Assembly (NCBI GenBank): GCA_045588325.1
Contig: JAZNEA010000014.1
Coordinates: 1 to 22,318 of the forward strand
DNA: 22,318 bases
Reading direction: 5' to 3'
From: RGIG7378 sp045588325
GTDB taxonomy: Bacteria; Bacillota; Clostridia; RGIG7378
The translations under genes and the position numbers were made by a program. Below, piece by piece: positions 14,186 through 21,814 of this stretch; position 1 is the stretch's first letter; each line of letters starts with the position of its first letter. Below the pieces are notes generated by a model that had not been told where the DNA came from, did no database searches, and saw only the letters and a list, made by a program, of their open reading frames with translations.

Positions 14186-15571
14186 ATGAAGAAATCCAAC
14201 CAAATTTTGATAATAACATTATGTGTGGCTATAGTGCTGGTAGGAGTATATTTCCTGCTGTTTAATGTGCTGGATCTTTTTGGCAATCCCAAGACCCAGG
14301 ATGGCACCCAGGATGTGACGGACCTTACCATGGTTTCTTACCAGGAGGCAGACCTTAAGCAGATGACTATTATCAACAGTACAGGAACCTACGTTTTTGC
14401 CTATTCTGATGATGCCACTCTGGATTTTAGGTGGGAGATGCAATTCCCATCAACATTTGACGCGTATCCATTTTATGCATACAAGTATTGCAATGAGCTG
14501 CTTAAGCTGTCTGGCATCGGCATAGTGGAGAATCCCGACGACAATGGATCGGTGTATGGGTTTGATAAGCCTACCGCCCACGTGAAGTATGGTACCGCGG
14601 AGGAGGTAGTGGAGCTTATCATTGGCGCATCCACGCCAACCGGTAGCGGATATTATGCGACTGTGGACAATGGACGTAGCGTATATATTGTAGATAACAG
14701 TCTCATCGACGATGTGGAGATGTTCTGTATAGAGAACCTGGCATCTGACTACTTGTTCGTCAGTCGCAAGGACAGGGTACAGGAGATTGCCTTTGTCAGA
14801 GGCGATGAGCTCGTATGGCACCTTAGACGAGAACTTATGGGCGAAAAGAATTGGGCCATGATAGCACCAGTTACTGCCCTGGGAGAGCGAACCACCATAG
14901 AGGACAGCCTCTTGGTAGACGTGGTTAACCTGCAGTATGACAGCATAGTGGAGAAGGAATGCACAGAACTGTCCAAATATGGATTGGACAAACCAGCCTA
15001 CAAGGTATATGTGCAGGAATACGGGCAGAGCCCAACGGTGCTGTTGCTGTCGTCCAGAGAGTCAGGCAAGGATGGCAAAATATATGGCTGTTACCAGGGA
15101 CAAAATGACGTATTCGCAATTAATCAGTATGACCTTGGATTCCTGGATATTAACACCTTTGACCTGGTGGCCTCTGTTGCATATTATGCAGCCCTCAAGG
15201 ACCTTACTGCATTTGAGTACAAACTGGGACAGGATGTATATAGAGTGGATATTATACCAGAGGGAGATGACTACACCTACACTCTCAACGGCGAGGGCAT
15301 CACATACGAGCAGGCAACGGAACTATATACCAGTGGAGTGTGGCTGCAGGCAGATGAGATTTTCCTGCTGAGCGTGGAGGAGACAGATTATCTGACAATT
15401 GCCTACTATCTGGAGGATGGCACCACCAAGACACTGGAATTCAAGAGCATCGACAAGGAGGGGGCACAATTTGTCCTGTACGAGGACGGATACATGACGG
15501 GGCTCCTGTTCTACCGCACCACACTAGAACCTGTCGTAAAGGCAATTTCGGGCCTCAAGGGTGGAGAATGA
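14186..15571 (+). CDS. DUF4340-type membrane-anchored extracellular protein
   Basis: 461 residues: an N-terminal membrane helix (about 7-27), then an extracytoplasmic domain with repeated patterns typical of DUF4340 (YGFDKPTAHVKYGTAEEVVELIIG; later YGLDKPAYKVYV). The phrase pair suggests two homologous halves. DUF4340 proteins are often encoded beside GldG-type ABC transporter genes, but no such gene is next to it here. It has its own promoter after the sugar operon terminator, so it is probably independent of that operon. AAAGGA about ten bases upstream is a modest ribosome site. The function of the family is unknown. ATA and AGG codons are used more freely here than in the sugar operon. Confidence 0.8.
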   Translation: MKKSNQILIITLCVAIVLVGVYFLLFNVLDLFGNPKTQDGTQDVTDLTMVSYQEADLKQMTIINSTGTYVFAYSDDATLDFRWEMQFPSTFDAYPFYAYKYCNELLKLSGIGIVENPDDNGSVYGFDKPTAHVKYGTAEEVVELIIGASTPTGSGYYATVDNGRSVYIVDNSLIDDVEMFCIENLASDYLFVSRKDRVQEIAFVRGDELVWHLRRELMGEKNWAMIAPVTALGERTTIEDSLLVDVVNLQYDSIVEKECTELSKYGLDKPAYKVYVQEYGQSPTVLLLSSRESGKDGKIYGCYQGQNDVFAINQYDLGFLDINTFDLVASVAYYAALKDLTAFEYKLGQDVYRVDIIPEGDDYTYTLNGEGITYEQATELYTSGVWLQADEIFLLSVEETDYLTIAYYLEDGTTKTLEFKSIDKEGAQFVLYEDGYMTGLLFYRTTLEPVVKAISGLKGGE

Positions 15572-15577
15572 CGGATA

Positions 15578-15613
15578 TTGTCGAAAAGTTTGGTTGATAG
15601 AGCCTTTCGACAA
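15578..15613. promoter_or_regulatory. Inverted repeat straddling the ydbC promoter
   Basis: TTGTCGAAA (15578-15586) and TTTCGACAA (15605-15613) are perfect 9-base arms 18 bases apart. One arm lies upstream of the -35 box (15594-15599) and the other inside the promoter spacer. There is no T-run, so a terminator is less likely than an operator. Confidence 0.5.
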
Positions 15614-15623
15614 AGAATATAAT
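15594..15623 (+). promoter_or_regulatory. Promoter of the PC4/YdbC-like gene
   Basis: TTGATA (15594-15599), an 18-base spacer and a perfect TATAAT (15618-15623). Confidence 0.7.
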
Positions 15624-15664
15624 AGGACATGCGGTAATCTCCATTATTTTTGGAGGTATATAAC

Positions 15665-15991
15665 ATGTCAGAACAATCAAATACAGAGCGCAAGATCACA
15701 TGCCATATGTTGGCAGACTATGGCCAGATTTCAGCCAATAGCAGACAGGGATGGGCCAGATGTCTCAGACTAGTCAGCTGGAACGACAATCCCGCCAAGT
15801 TCGATATCCGCGAGTGGAATGGCGACAAGGCCGGCAAGGGTCTCACCTTTACACGTGAGGAGATCCGCAACCTTAGGGATATACTGGCAGGCATCAATCT
15901 GGAACAGCTGCCTTGCGATGTGGCCACAGGCCAGAACGGCAGCTACAGAGCTGATCAGGATAGCGCTACAGGAGATACAGATAGTTTCTGA
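15665..15991 (+). CDS. ydbC: PC4/YdbC-family single-stranded nucleic acid binding protein
   Basis: 108 residues. The core (about 18-85) shows the PC4-like pattern: GWARCLRLVSWNDNPAKFDIREWN, then GKGLTFTREEIRNLRDIL, i.e. a curved beta sheet followed by a helix. In this family the core forms a dimer that binds single-stranded DNA; the Lactococcus YdbC structure is the known bacterial case. The C-terminal 20 residues are polar and probably disordered. The ATG is preceded by GGAGG (15652-15656); an upstream in-frame TTG overlaps that site and is not used. The gene has its own promoter and a strong terminator, so it is monocistronic. A role in transcription or DNA repair is inferred from the family. 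Confidence 0.85.
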   Translation: MSEQSNTERKITCHMLADYGQISANSRQGWARCLRLVSWNDNPAKFDIREWNGDKAGKGLTFTREEIRNLRDILAGINLEQLPCDVATGQNGSYRADQDSATGDTDSF

Positions 15992-15997
15992 TACTGG

Positions 15998-16023
15998 ACA
16001 CCCGACCACAGTCGGGTGTTTTT
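15998..16023 (+). terminator. Terminator between ydbC and the convergent flippase gene
   Basis: ACACCCGAC (15998-16006) pairs perfectly with GTCGGGTGT (16011-16019) around a CACA loop, and five Ts follow. The flippase gene ends at 16022 on the other strand, so the hairpin probably also ends that transcript. Confidence 0.93.
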
Positions 16024-17599
16024 ATGTCCCACTTATGTCCAGCATGGACATAATGTACTGCTTAGGCCTCAAACCTGCAACAATTATCAGCCACAGACAG
16101 TACACACCAAGCAATACCACACATGGGCCTAGTACTCTCAGCCACAGAGGACACAGTGGCCACCCACTCAGCCTAGCGTACAGCAGGTTGCTGGCCAGAT
16201 AGCTGGGCACAGCCGCCACCAATGGTGATACAAACCAGTTCTTCCACATTATCCTCAGACCACTGTGATGGTGTACCAACCATATTCCTAAGCCTGCCAC
16301 CAAAGAATCGTTCAGAGTTTCCAGTACAGCATATCCCAGGAGGCCAGCAGATAACCCCACAGGTCCCAGCCACAGATTTATCAGCTGCAAAATACCGCTG
16401 AGAAGGGCAATTCCACCAGATAGCCCATTATGCCCCATGGCAGATAACAGAAAGATAGCCGCATTGCCATAGAAGGACAGCGTTATACAGGGGATGAACA
16501 TACGGCAGAGTGTGCCAGGATAAGAATCGCCGAACATCAGCATAGACAGATCTTCGGCACACACCATCAGAACTGCCATGCTGGGTATTGCCACCAGACT
16601 GGTAACATGGAGGACCTTTCCGCATTTTCGCCTGCATGCTACCATGTTTCCGCTGGCAATAGCCTTGCTTACCTTGGGCATTACTGCGGTGAACAGAGGA
16701 CCGGTCAAAGCTGTGCACATGGTCATGAGGGGCATAGTCATTCCGGTAAATGTTCCATATGTCCTGGTAGCCTCATCGGGAGCCATGCCAGACAGGAGCA
16801 GACACTGGGGCATCAGAATACTGCAAGCAGAGGAAATCAGGCGTATCCCCAGACCAGTTGTGGCGGTTGGCAGGCCTATGGAGAGCAGGAGCCTACCAGC
16901 TGTGGGGCCGCATTTGGGAGCTGGCGAAATCGGGGATTCCATGGAAGATTTGCATCGCAGGTAGCATATTATCATGAAGGAGGCTGCAAAAACTTCTCCC
17001 AAGAACATGGTAAATAGCAGGCTGGCTGCCTTGGCATCAGGAGTATATGCCCCAGTAAGTCTGACGACCAGGGGTAACAGAATAATGCGAATGATCTGTT
17101 CTACTACCTCGGAGACAGATGGCACCATGGTGCGCCCCAGCCCCAGAAACAGGGATTTATGTATGTTTTCTACCCCGGTCAGGAGCATGTAGGGAAATAG
17201 CAGTGCAATCAAACTGCATCTGGATGAATTTCCAAGAAGTATTTGGGCCAGTGCAGGACTAAGGGGCAGGACAATTACCAATAATACTGTGTACAGGATA
17301 AAGAAGGCGAACAGGCCGTGGTGCAATAGGGAGGATAATTCTTTGGAGCGACCAGAGCCAGTTAAAATTGCGGCACCCTGAGACACAGCACTTGTTATAC
17401 CGGCGGTGGATATTCCTGCCAAAATAGAGTATATGGCAATGGTCAGTTGGTATACCGCCAACCCCTCGGGCCCCAGGTCCCGGGCCAGCACCATACGATA
17501 GCAGAGACCCAACAAATTCAGGGCAAGGGATGACCCCAGAAGAATACCTGCCCCGTATGCTACAGAATCTCTGCGGAGACTAATTTTGTGGGTAATCAA
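16022..17599 (-). CDS. SpoVB/Wzx-type MOP-family lipid-linked oligosaccharide flippase
   Basis: The 525-residue polytopic membrane protein has about 14 hydrophobic helices. Its N-terminal signature, YRMVLARDLGPEGLAVYQL followed by ITSAVSQGA, matches the SpoVB branch of the MOP (MATE/Wzx/MurJ) superfamily, which flips lipid-linked glycans such as lipid II. The start is probably the TTG at 17597-17599, with GGGAG seven bases upstream; the first ATG would remove the first membrane helix. It is divergent from murT, another lipid II gene, which fits a cell-wall role. Whether it acts in sporulation, as a lipid II flippase or for another polysaccharide cannot be decided. Confidence 0.87.
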   Translation of the reverse strand: MITHKISLRRDSVAYGAGILLGSSLALNLLGLCYRMVLARDLGPEGLAVYQLTIAIYSILAGISTAGITSAVSQGAAILTGSGRSKELSSLLHHGLFAFFILYTVLLVIVLPLSPALAQILLGNSSRCSLIALLFPYMLLTGVENIHKSLFLGLGRTMVPSVSEVVEQIIRIILLPLVVRLTGAYTPDAKAASLLFTMFLGEVFAASFMIICYLRCKSSMESPISPAPKCGPTAGRLLLSIGLPTATTGLGIRLISSACSILMPQCLLLSGMAPDEATRTYGTFTGMTMPLMTMCTALTGPLFTAVMPKVSKAIASGNMVACRRKCGKVLHVTSLVAIPSMAVLMVCAEDLSMLMFGDSYPGTLCRMFIPCITLSFYGNAAIFLLSAMGHNGLSGGIALLSGILQLINLWLGPVGLSAGLLGYAVLETLNDSLVAGLGIWLVHHHSGLRIMWKNWFVSPLVAAVPSYLASNLLYARLSGWPLCPLWLRVLGPCVVLLGVYCLWLIIVAGLRPKQYIMSMLDISGT

Positions 17600-17622
17600 A
17601 GGCTCACTCCCAAGTTACTTCG

Positions 17623-17651
17623 TTTACTTTATGCTGTAGGAAGTATATAAT
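17623..17651 (+). promoter_or_regulatory. Promoter of murT-gatD
   Basis: TTTACT (17623-17628), a 17-base spacer and TATAAT (17646-17651). Transcription would start near 17658. No convincing opposite promoter for the flippase gene was found in the same 96-base gap. Confidence 0.65.
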
Positions 17652-17695
17652 ATTCCAGTTGATATAGGTGCCTTTGGCACAGAAGTGGAGACCAC

Positions 17696-19081
17696 ATGAG
17701 ATACTTACTAGCCTTATGGATTTGCAAGATTACGACCTGGGTTTTGAGGACCCTGCATAGAGGTGGCACAGCTCTGCCTGGCAAGCTGGCGCTTAAGGTG
17801 TGTCCTGACATTTTGACCTATCTGGCCAAGGGGTTTAAGGTGCATGTGGTAACTGGCACCAATGGCAAAACTACCACGGCCCTGCTAATGTCGTCCGTCC
17901 TGGATGGTCAGGGCATCAAATATATCAGCAACAGATCCGGATCCAACCTGGAACGTGGTATCGTAGCGTGTTTTGCCGAGGGAGTCACCATCACAGGACG
18001 TCCTAAGGATGCTGCTCACGCAGTTATAGAGTGCGACGAGGCTGCCTTTGCCAAGACAGCAGGCAAGATGAATCCACGAACATTGGTGGTTACCAACTTT
18101 TTTAAGGACCAGCTAGATAGATATGGTGAGGTCACACATACTTTAGAGCTGGTCAAAAAGGGCGCCGCCCAGGCAACAGAGGCCGTCTTTGTTCTGAACG
18201 GCGACGACCAGTTGTGCGCATCTATCGGAGCGGACCTGCCCAACAGAGCACTCTACTACGGCATGGACAACTCTCAGAATACAGTGCATGATGCCGGAGA
18301 CAGCGAGAGGGAGGCTGGCTACTGTGTGCGATGCAGGGCCGCATTGGATTACGAGTACACAACCTATGGTCATCTGGGCAAGTACACATGCCCCAGTTGT
18401 GGATACAGCAGACCATCCCTGGATGTGGAGATGGAGTCCTATAAGCTCAACATTGACTCAGCAGAGTTCGAGTATACTTTGAGTGGTGATAGGCACGGCT
18501 GTCACATTCGTGTATCTGGACTGTATAACATATACAACGCGCTGGGAGCCATTGGTTTTGGCCATGCTCTGGAGTTGCCCCCACATGAGGTTGCACAGGC
18601 ATTGGGAGAGAGCCATCCCGGATTTGGTCGCATGGAGACAGTCCAAATCGGCACTAAGGCCATCCGTACCGTGCTGGTCAAGAACCCCATGGGATATAAT
18701 CAGGTAATAAACTACCTGTTGTCGGTGGATCAACCTGTGAGGGTGTGCTATGCCCTCAATGACAACATTGCAGACGGCGTGGACATTTCCTGGCTGTGGG
18801 ATGTTAACTTTGAGAACCTCAAGGGTCTGGGAGACAAGTTAATTGCAATGTACACATGTGGTTCCAGGGGAGCAGATGTGGCCGTGAGACTCAAATATGC
18901 AGATTTTAATGTTGATTGTGGCACTGAGATAGAGGATAACTCTATTCCCGCCATGCTGAATAGGATTCTGGAGCAGATGGAGGAGCAGGAGACACTGGTA
19001 ATACTGCCATCCTATACTGCTATGTTCCAGGTTCGCAGTTATCTGCAGGAGAGAATACAGATGAAGGAGTTTTGGAACTGA
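17696..19081 (+). CDS. murT: MurT, lipid II isoglutaminyl synthase (glutamine-hydrolysing) ligase subunit
   Basis: 461 residues. The Mur ligase ATP-binding loop is at 53-61 (TGTNGKTTT). A zinc-ribbon insert has C210, C213, C232 and C235 (CVRC, CPSC), as in MurT. The C-terminal DUF1727 part carries NDNIADGVDISWLWD (about 355-369), which contains the acidic residues of the family active site. With GatD it amidates the alpha-carboxyl of D-glutamate in lipid II, which aids cross-linking and resistance to lysozyme. AGTGGAG lies upstream of the ATG. The stop almost touches the gatD start (TGATATG), a translational coupling typical of this pair. Confidence 0.95.
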   Translation: MRYLLALWICKITTWVLRTLHRGGTALPGKLALKVCPDILTYLAKGFKVHVVTGTNGKTTTALLMSSVLDGQGIKYISNRSGSNLERGIVACFAEGVTITGRPKDAAHAVIECDEAAFAKTAGKMNPRTLVVTNFFKDQLDRYGEVTHTLELVKKGAAQATEAVFVLNGDDQLCASIGADLPNRALYYGMDNSQNTVHDAGDSEREAGYCVRCRAALDYEYTTYGHLGKYTCPSCGYSRPSLDVEMESYKLNIDSAEFEYTLSGDRHGCHIRVSGLYNIYNALGAIGFGHALELPPHEVAQALGESHPGFGRMETVQIGTKAIRTVLVKNPMGYNQVINYLLSVDQPVRVCYALNDNIADGVDISWLWDVNFENLKGLGDKLIAMYTCGSRGADVAVRLKYADFNVDCGTEIEDNSIPAMLNRILEQMEEQETLVILPSYTAMFQVRSYLQERIQMKEFWN

Positions 19082-19082
19082 T

Positions 19083-19850
19083 ATGGGAACATACAAGCTT
19101 AACATATGTCATCTCTACCCGGATCTTATGAACACATATGGCGACAAGGGCAACGTGACAGCTCTCCTGAGACGTTGTCAGTGGAGGGATATAGAATGCC
19201 AGGTCATCCCGGTGACCATGGGAGATGCCTTTGACCCGGATCTCTATGATATGGTATGCCTCGGAGGCGGCCAGGAGCGAGAACAGATTATGGTGTGCCA
19301 GGATATGCTGGGGGAGAAGTTCCAGGGCATTAAGGCAGCGGCTGCAGAAGGCCAGATTTTCCTCTGCATTTCTGCCGGAATGCAGATTATGGGAGAGTAT
19401 TTTGTGAACTCCCAGGGAGTAAAGCAGCAGGGCCTTGAACTGATTGATATGAGGACAGAGGCAGGCCCAGACAAACTGATGGGAGACGTAGTGGCAGATT
19501 GCATTCACATTGGTGGACAGGAGCCGCAGGACACATATATTGCCGGCTTTGAGAGCCACACAGCCAGGACATTTTTGGGTCAAGGGGTTGAACCTCTGGC
19601 CAGGGTGCTGGTGGGTAGTGGCAACAACGGACAGGATGGTACAGAGGGCGCAGTGATGGGCAACTTGTTCTGTTCGTATTTGCATGGTAGCTTGCTGCCA
19701 AAGAATTACAGGCTGACAGATTTGCTGATTAGCAGGGCGTTGGAGCGCAAATATGGCGCAGATGAAGCCAGGAGGATTATGGAGATTCTGCCAGATTCTG
19801 CAGCGGAGGAGATGGCACGCAAGGGATGTATTTCCCGCCTTTTGCACTGA
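19083..19850 (+). CDS. gatD: GatD, glutamine amidotransferase subunit of lipid II isoglutaminyl synthase (Ser at the nucleophile position)
   Basis: 255 residues, a type 1 glutamine amidotransferase of the CobB/CobQ-like group. The N-terminus ICHLYPDLMNTYGDKGNVTAL and the motifs LGGGQEREQ and FESHTART are characteristic. The catalytic His is H201 (YLHG). The nucleophile loop usually reads ICGG(Y/F)Q; here it is LCISAGMQIMG (94-104). Alignment of G99-M100-Q101 puts Ser97 where the catalytic Cys belongs, with a Cys two residues earlier (C95). The rest of the protein looks intact. Its neighbour murT makes the assignment secure. The Ser could be real, meaning altered or lost glutaminase activity, or a single-base sequence error (TCT versus TGT). 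Confidence 0.92.
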   Translation: MGTYKLNICHLYPDLMNTYGDKGNVTALLRRCQWRDIECQVIPVTMGDAFDPDLYDMVCLGGGQEREQIMVCQDMLGEKFQGIKAAAAEGQIFLCISAGMQIMGEYFVNSQGVKQQGLELIDMRTEAGPDKLMGDVVADCIHIGGQEPQDTYIAGFESHTARTFLGQGVEPLARVLVGSGNNGQDGTEGAVMGNLFCSYLHGSLLPKNYRLTDLLISRALERKYGADEARRIMEILPDSAAEEMARKGCISRLLH

Positions 19851-19870
19851 TTTGATGGATAGGGTATAAT
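19842..19870 (+). promoter_or_regulatory. Promoter candidate of ricT
   Basis: A perfect TATAAT (19865-19870) with a weak TTGCAC (19842-19847) 17 bases upstream, overlapping the gatD stop. Read-through from murT-gatD is also possible, as no terminator is seen in the gap. Confidence 0.5.
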
Positions 19871-19899
19871 TTACAGACTAAATTGAGAGGTAACTTACA

Positions 19900-20766
19900 T
19901 TGACTACAGTAGTTGGAGTTAGATTTAGAAATTCGGGCAAGGCCTACTATTTTGATCCGGGAGGTCTGGATCTTAAGGTTTCCGACAATTGCGTAGTGGA
20001 GACATCCAGAGGCCTTGAGTGTGGCAAGATAACATTCGGACCTACAGAGTTGGATGATAGCCGCATCACACAACCTCTGAGACAGGTTTTGCGCAAGGCC
20101 ACTCAGGAGGATATGGACAACTATGCCGCCAACCGCGAAAAGGAAAAAGAGGCATTCAGAATATGCAAAGAAAAGATAAAGGCCAGAGACATTGAGATGA
20201 AGCTTATTGACGTTGGCTACACCCTGGATAGCAGCAAGATCCTGTTTTATTTCACAGCCGAGGGCAGAGTAGACTTCAGAGATCTGGTTAAGGACTTGGC
20301 AACTGTATTTAAGACCAGGATTGAACTTCGCCAGGTAGGCGTCAGAGATGAGGCCAAGATGATGGGCGGACTGGGTATATGTGGCAGACCAGTATGTTGC
20401 AATTCCTACATGGACGATTTCCACCCGGTTTCTATTAAGATGGCCAAGGAGCAGGACCTTTCCCTGAACCCCACCAAGATTTCTGGAACATGTGGCAGAC
20501 TTATGTGTTGTCTCAAATATGAGTCAGAGGCATATGAGGACCTGCTGTCCAGAGTGCCAAAGGTAAACTCCATGGTTGATACAGACTGCGGCAGAGGTGT
20601 TGTAACCGAGGTAAACTTGTTGCGTGAGCAGGTTAAGGTTCGCATAGATGGTAAGTCTGAGAGTGATCAGATGGTATTTAAGGCCGACGAGGTAACGGTT
20701 ATCAAGAAGGGTTCTGCAAAAGAGGACAAGGCCAAGGATATTGCCGAGGCAAAGAAATTGGAATAA
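19900..20766 (+). CDS. ricT: RicT (YaaT), PSP1-domain regulatory iron-sulfur protein
   Basis: 288 residues. The protein begins at a TTG (19900-19902), with GAGAGG nine bases upstream, and continues TTVVGVRFRNSGKAYYFDPG, the usual family N-terminus. The PSP1 core carries the Cys motifs ICGRPVCC (C161, C166, C167) and TCGRLMCC (C198, C203, C204), separated by FHPVSIKMAKEQDLSLNP. In Bacillus, RicT works with RicA and RicF, binds [4Fe-4S] clusters and helps RNase Y mature transcripts, affecting sporulation and competence. The C-terminal tail is lysine-rich. It lies near the trmN6 and rsmI genes as in Bacillus, but yabA is missing and a ferredoxin gene lies in between. Confidence 0.93.
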   Translation: MTTVVGVRFRNSGKAYYFDPGGLDLKVSDNCVVETSRGLECGKITFGPTELDDSRITQPLRQVLRKATQEDMDNYAANREKEKEAFRICKEKIKARDIEMKLIDVGYTLDSSKILFYFTAEGRVDFRDLVKDLATVFKTRIELRQVGVRDEAKMMGGLGICGRPVCCNSYMDDFHPVSIKMAKEQDLSLNPTKISGTCGRLMCCLKYESEAYEDLLSRVPKVNSMVDTDCGRGVVTEVNLLREQVKVRIDGKSESDQMVFKADEVTVIKKGSAKEDKAKDIAEAKKLE

Positions 20767-20768
20767 GG

Positions 20769-20797
20769 TGGACAAAAGCCCACTTTTGGAGTATTAT
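20769..20797 (+). promoter_or_regulatory. Promoter of the ferredoxin gene
   Basis: TGGACA (20769-20774), a 17-base spacer and TATTAT (20792-20797), directly after the ricT stop. The spacer contains a small dyad AAAAG-CCCA-CTTTT (about 20774-20787), which might be an operator or a weak hairpin. Confidence 0.6.
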
Positions 20798-20832
20798 TCT
20801 AATTACCACAAAGATTCTGGAGGTACATAATT

Positions 20833-21000
20833 ATGGCATATAAGATTACTGATGCTTGCATCGCCTGTGGCGCATGTGCTGGCGAGTGCCCTGTTAACGC
20901 TATAGCAGAGGGCGACATTTTTGTTATCGACGCAGATACATGCATCGATTGCGGATCATGTGCAGACACATGCCCTGTTGGAGCACCTGTTGAGGCATAA
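20833..21000 (+). CDS. 2[4Fe-4S] clostridial-type ferredoxin
   Basis: 55 residues starting MAYKITDACIACGAC. Two CxxCxxCxxxCP motifs are complete: C9, C12, C15, C19 and C37, C40, C43, C47. Each binds one [4Fe-4S] cluster, with the fourth Cys of each motif belonging in fold terms to the opposite cluster. It is a small soluble low-potential electron carrier, as in Clostridium pasteurianum. GGAGG (20819-20823) lies nine bases before the ATG. It has its own promoter and terminator, so it is probably transcribed alone and strongly. Whether its position next to the Fe-S protein RicT has meaning is unknown. Confidence 0.96.
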   Translation: MAYKITDACIACGACAGECPVNAIAEGDIFVIDADTCIDCGSCADTCPVGAPVEA

Positions 21001-21015
21001 TTCCAAACAGACTTG

Positions 21016-21045
21016 GGGCCGGGCTAATAACCCGGTCCTTTTTTT
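21016..21045 (+). terminator. Intrinsic terminator after the ferredoxin gene
   Basis: GGGCCGGG (21016-21023) pairs with CCCGGTCC (21031-21038) with one G-U wobble, followed by seven Ts. Confidence 0.92.
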
Positions 21046-21054
21046 AATCAAAAG

Positions 21055-21801
21055 ATGGAATACATAGACGATTTACAACTTAGAGGCCTTAAGATTATCC
21101 AGTCGGATCAGGGATTCAAGTTTGGCATGGACGCGGTGTTGCTCTCGGACTTTGCCGCTCGGGCAGGGGTGCCGGGAGGAGAGTACAATACATTGTCAAA
21201 CAAGGCCATATGTGACCTGGGCACAGGCACGGGCATTATCCCGCTCCTGATAGCGGGCAAGACACAGTGCAGCCGCATTACTGGTGTGGAAGTACAGCCT
21301 CACATGGCAGATATGGCCAGACGATCCGTGGAGCTTAACCAATTGACAGGACGGGTGCAGATACTGTGCCGTGATCTGCGGGACCTTAAGGACATGAACC
21401 AGACACAGGATATTGTGACTGCCAACCCGCCATATGTCAGAGCTCAGTCCGGTTTGCCCAACGCCAATCCATCAGTGGAGATGGCCAGACACGAGGTCTT
21501 TGGAGGGCTAGAGGATTTTGTAAGAACCTCTGCTATGCTGCTTAAGCAGGGAGGTGTGCTGTACATGGTTTACAGGCCGGATAGAATGACAGATCTTTTG
21601 TACTACATGCGCCTTTACAAAATAGAACCAAAGGTTTTGAGACTGGTGGTTCCCCATGGAGGCAAGGCCCCCAACATAATGCTGGTCAAGGGTGTGTGTG
21701 GAGGCAAGCCCGGCAACCTGGTGGTCCTGCCAGAGCTGGTGGTATATAACCAGGATGGCACGTATACACAGGAATTATTGGATATCTACAACAAGGGATA
21801 G
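21055..21801 (+). CDS. trmN6: TrmN6/YabB-type tRNA adenine-N6 methyltransferase
   Basis: 248 residues, class I SAM-dependent methyltransferase. The N-terminus YIDDLQLRGLKIIQSDQGF.FGMDAVLL is characteristic of the family. Motif I is DLGTGTG (54-60), and NPPY (124-127) is the catalytic motif for methylation of an amino nitrogen on a base. The E. coli homologue methylates A37 of tRNA-Val; in Firmicutes the substrate is inferred. The gene order with rsmI downstream matches Bacillus (yabB, rsmI). The ATG lies only ten bases after the T-run of the ferredoxin terminator and has no clear ribosome site, yet the family N-terminus starts here and no better upstream start exists. The next gene starts 13 bases after its stop. 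Confidence 0.9.
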   Translation: MEYIDDLQLRGLKIIQSDQGFKFGMDAVLLSDFAARAGVPGGEYNTLSNKAICDLGTGTGIIPLLIAGKTQCSRITGVEVQPHMADMARRSVELNQLTGRVQILCRDLRDLKDMNQTQDIVTANPPYVRAQSGLPNANPSVEMARHEVFGGLEDFVRTSAMLLKQGGVLYMVYRPDRMTDLLYYMRLYKIEPKVLRLVVPHGGKAPNIMLVKGVCGGKPGNLVVLPELVVYNQDGTYTQELLDIYNKG

Positions 21802-21814
21802 CCTGGAGGAATGT

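Noticed and set aside
15578..15613. Terminator after the DUF4340 gene
   Set aside because: The hairpin arms are perfect but the loop is 18 bases and no T-run follows; overlap with a good promoter makes an operator more likely.
19020..19847. Open frame of 275 codons antisense to gatD
   Set aside because: gatD is certain from motifs and its place after murT; the antisense frame has Cys-, His- and Leu-rich low-information sequence and no start signals.
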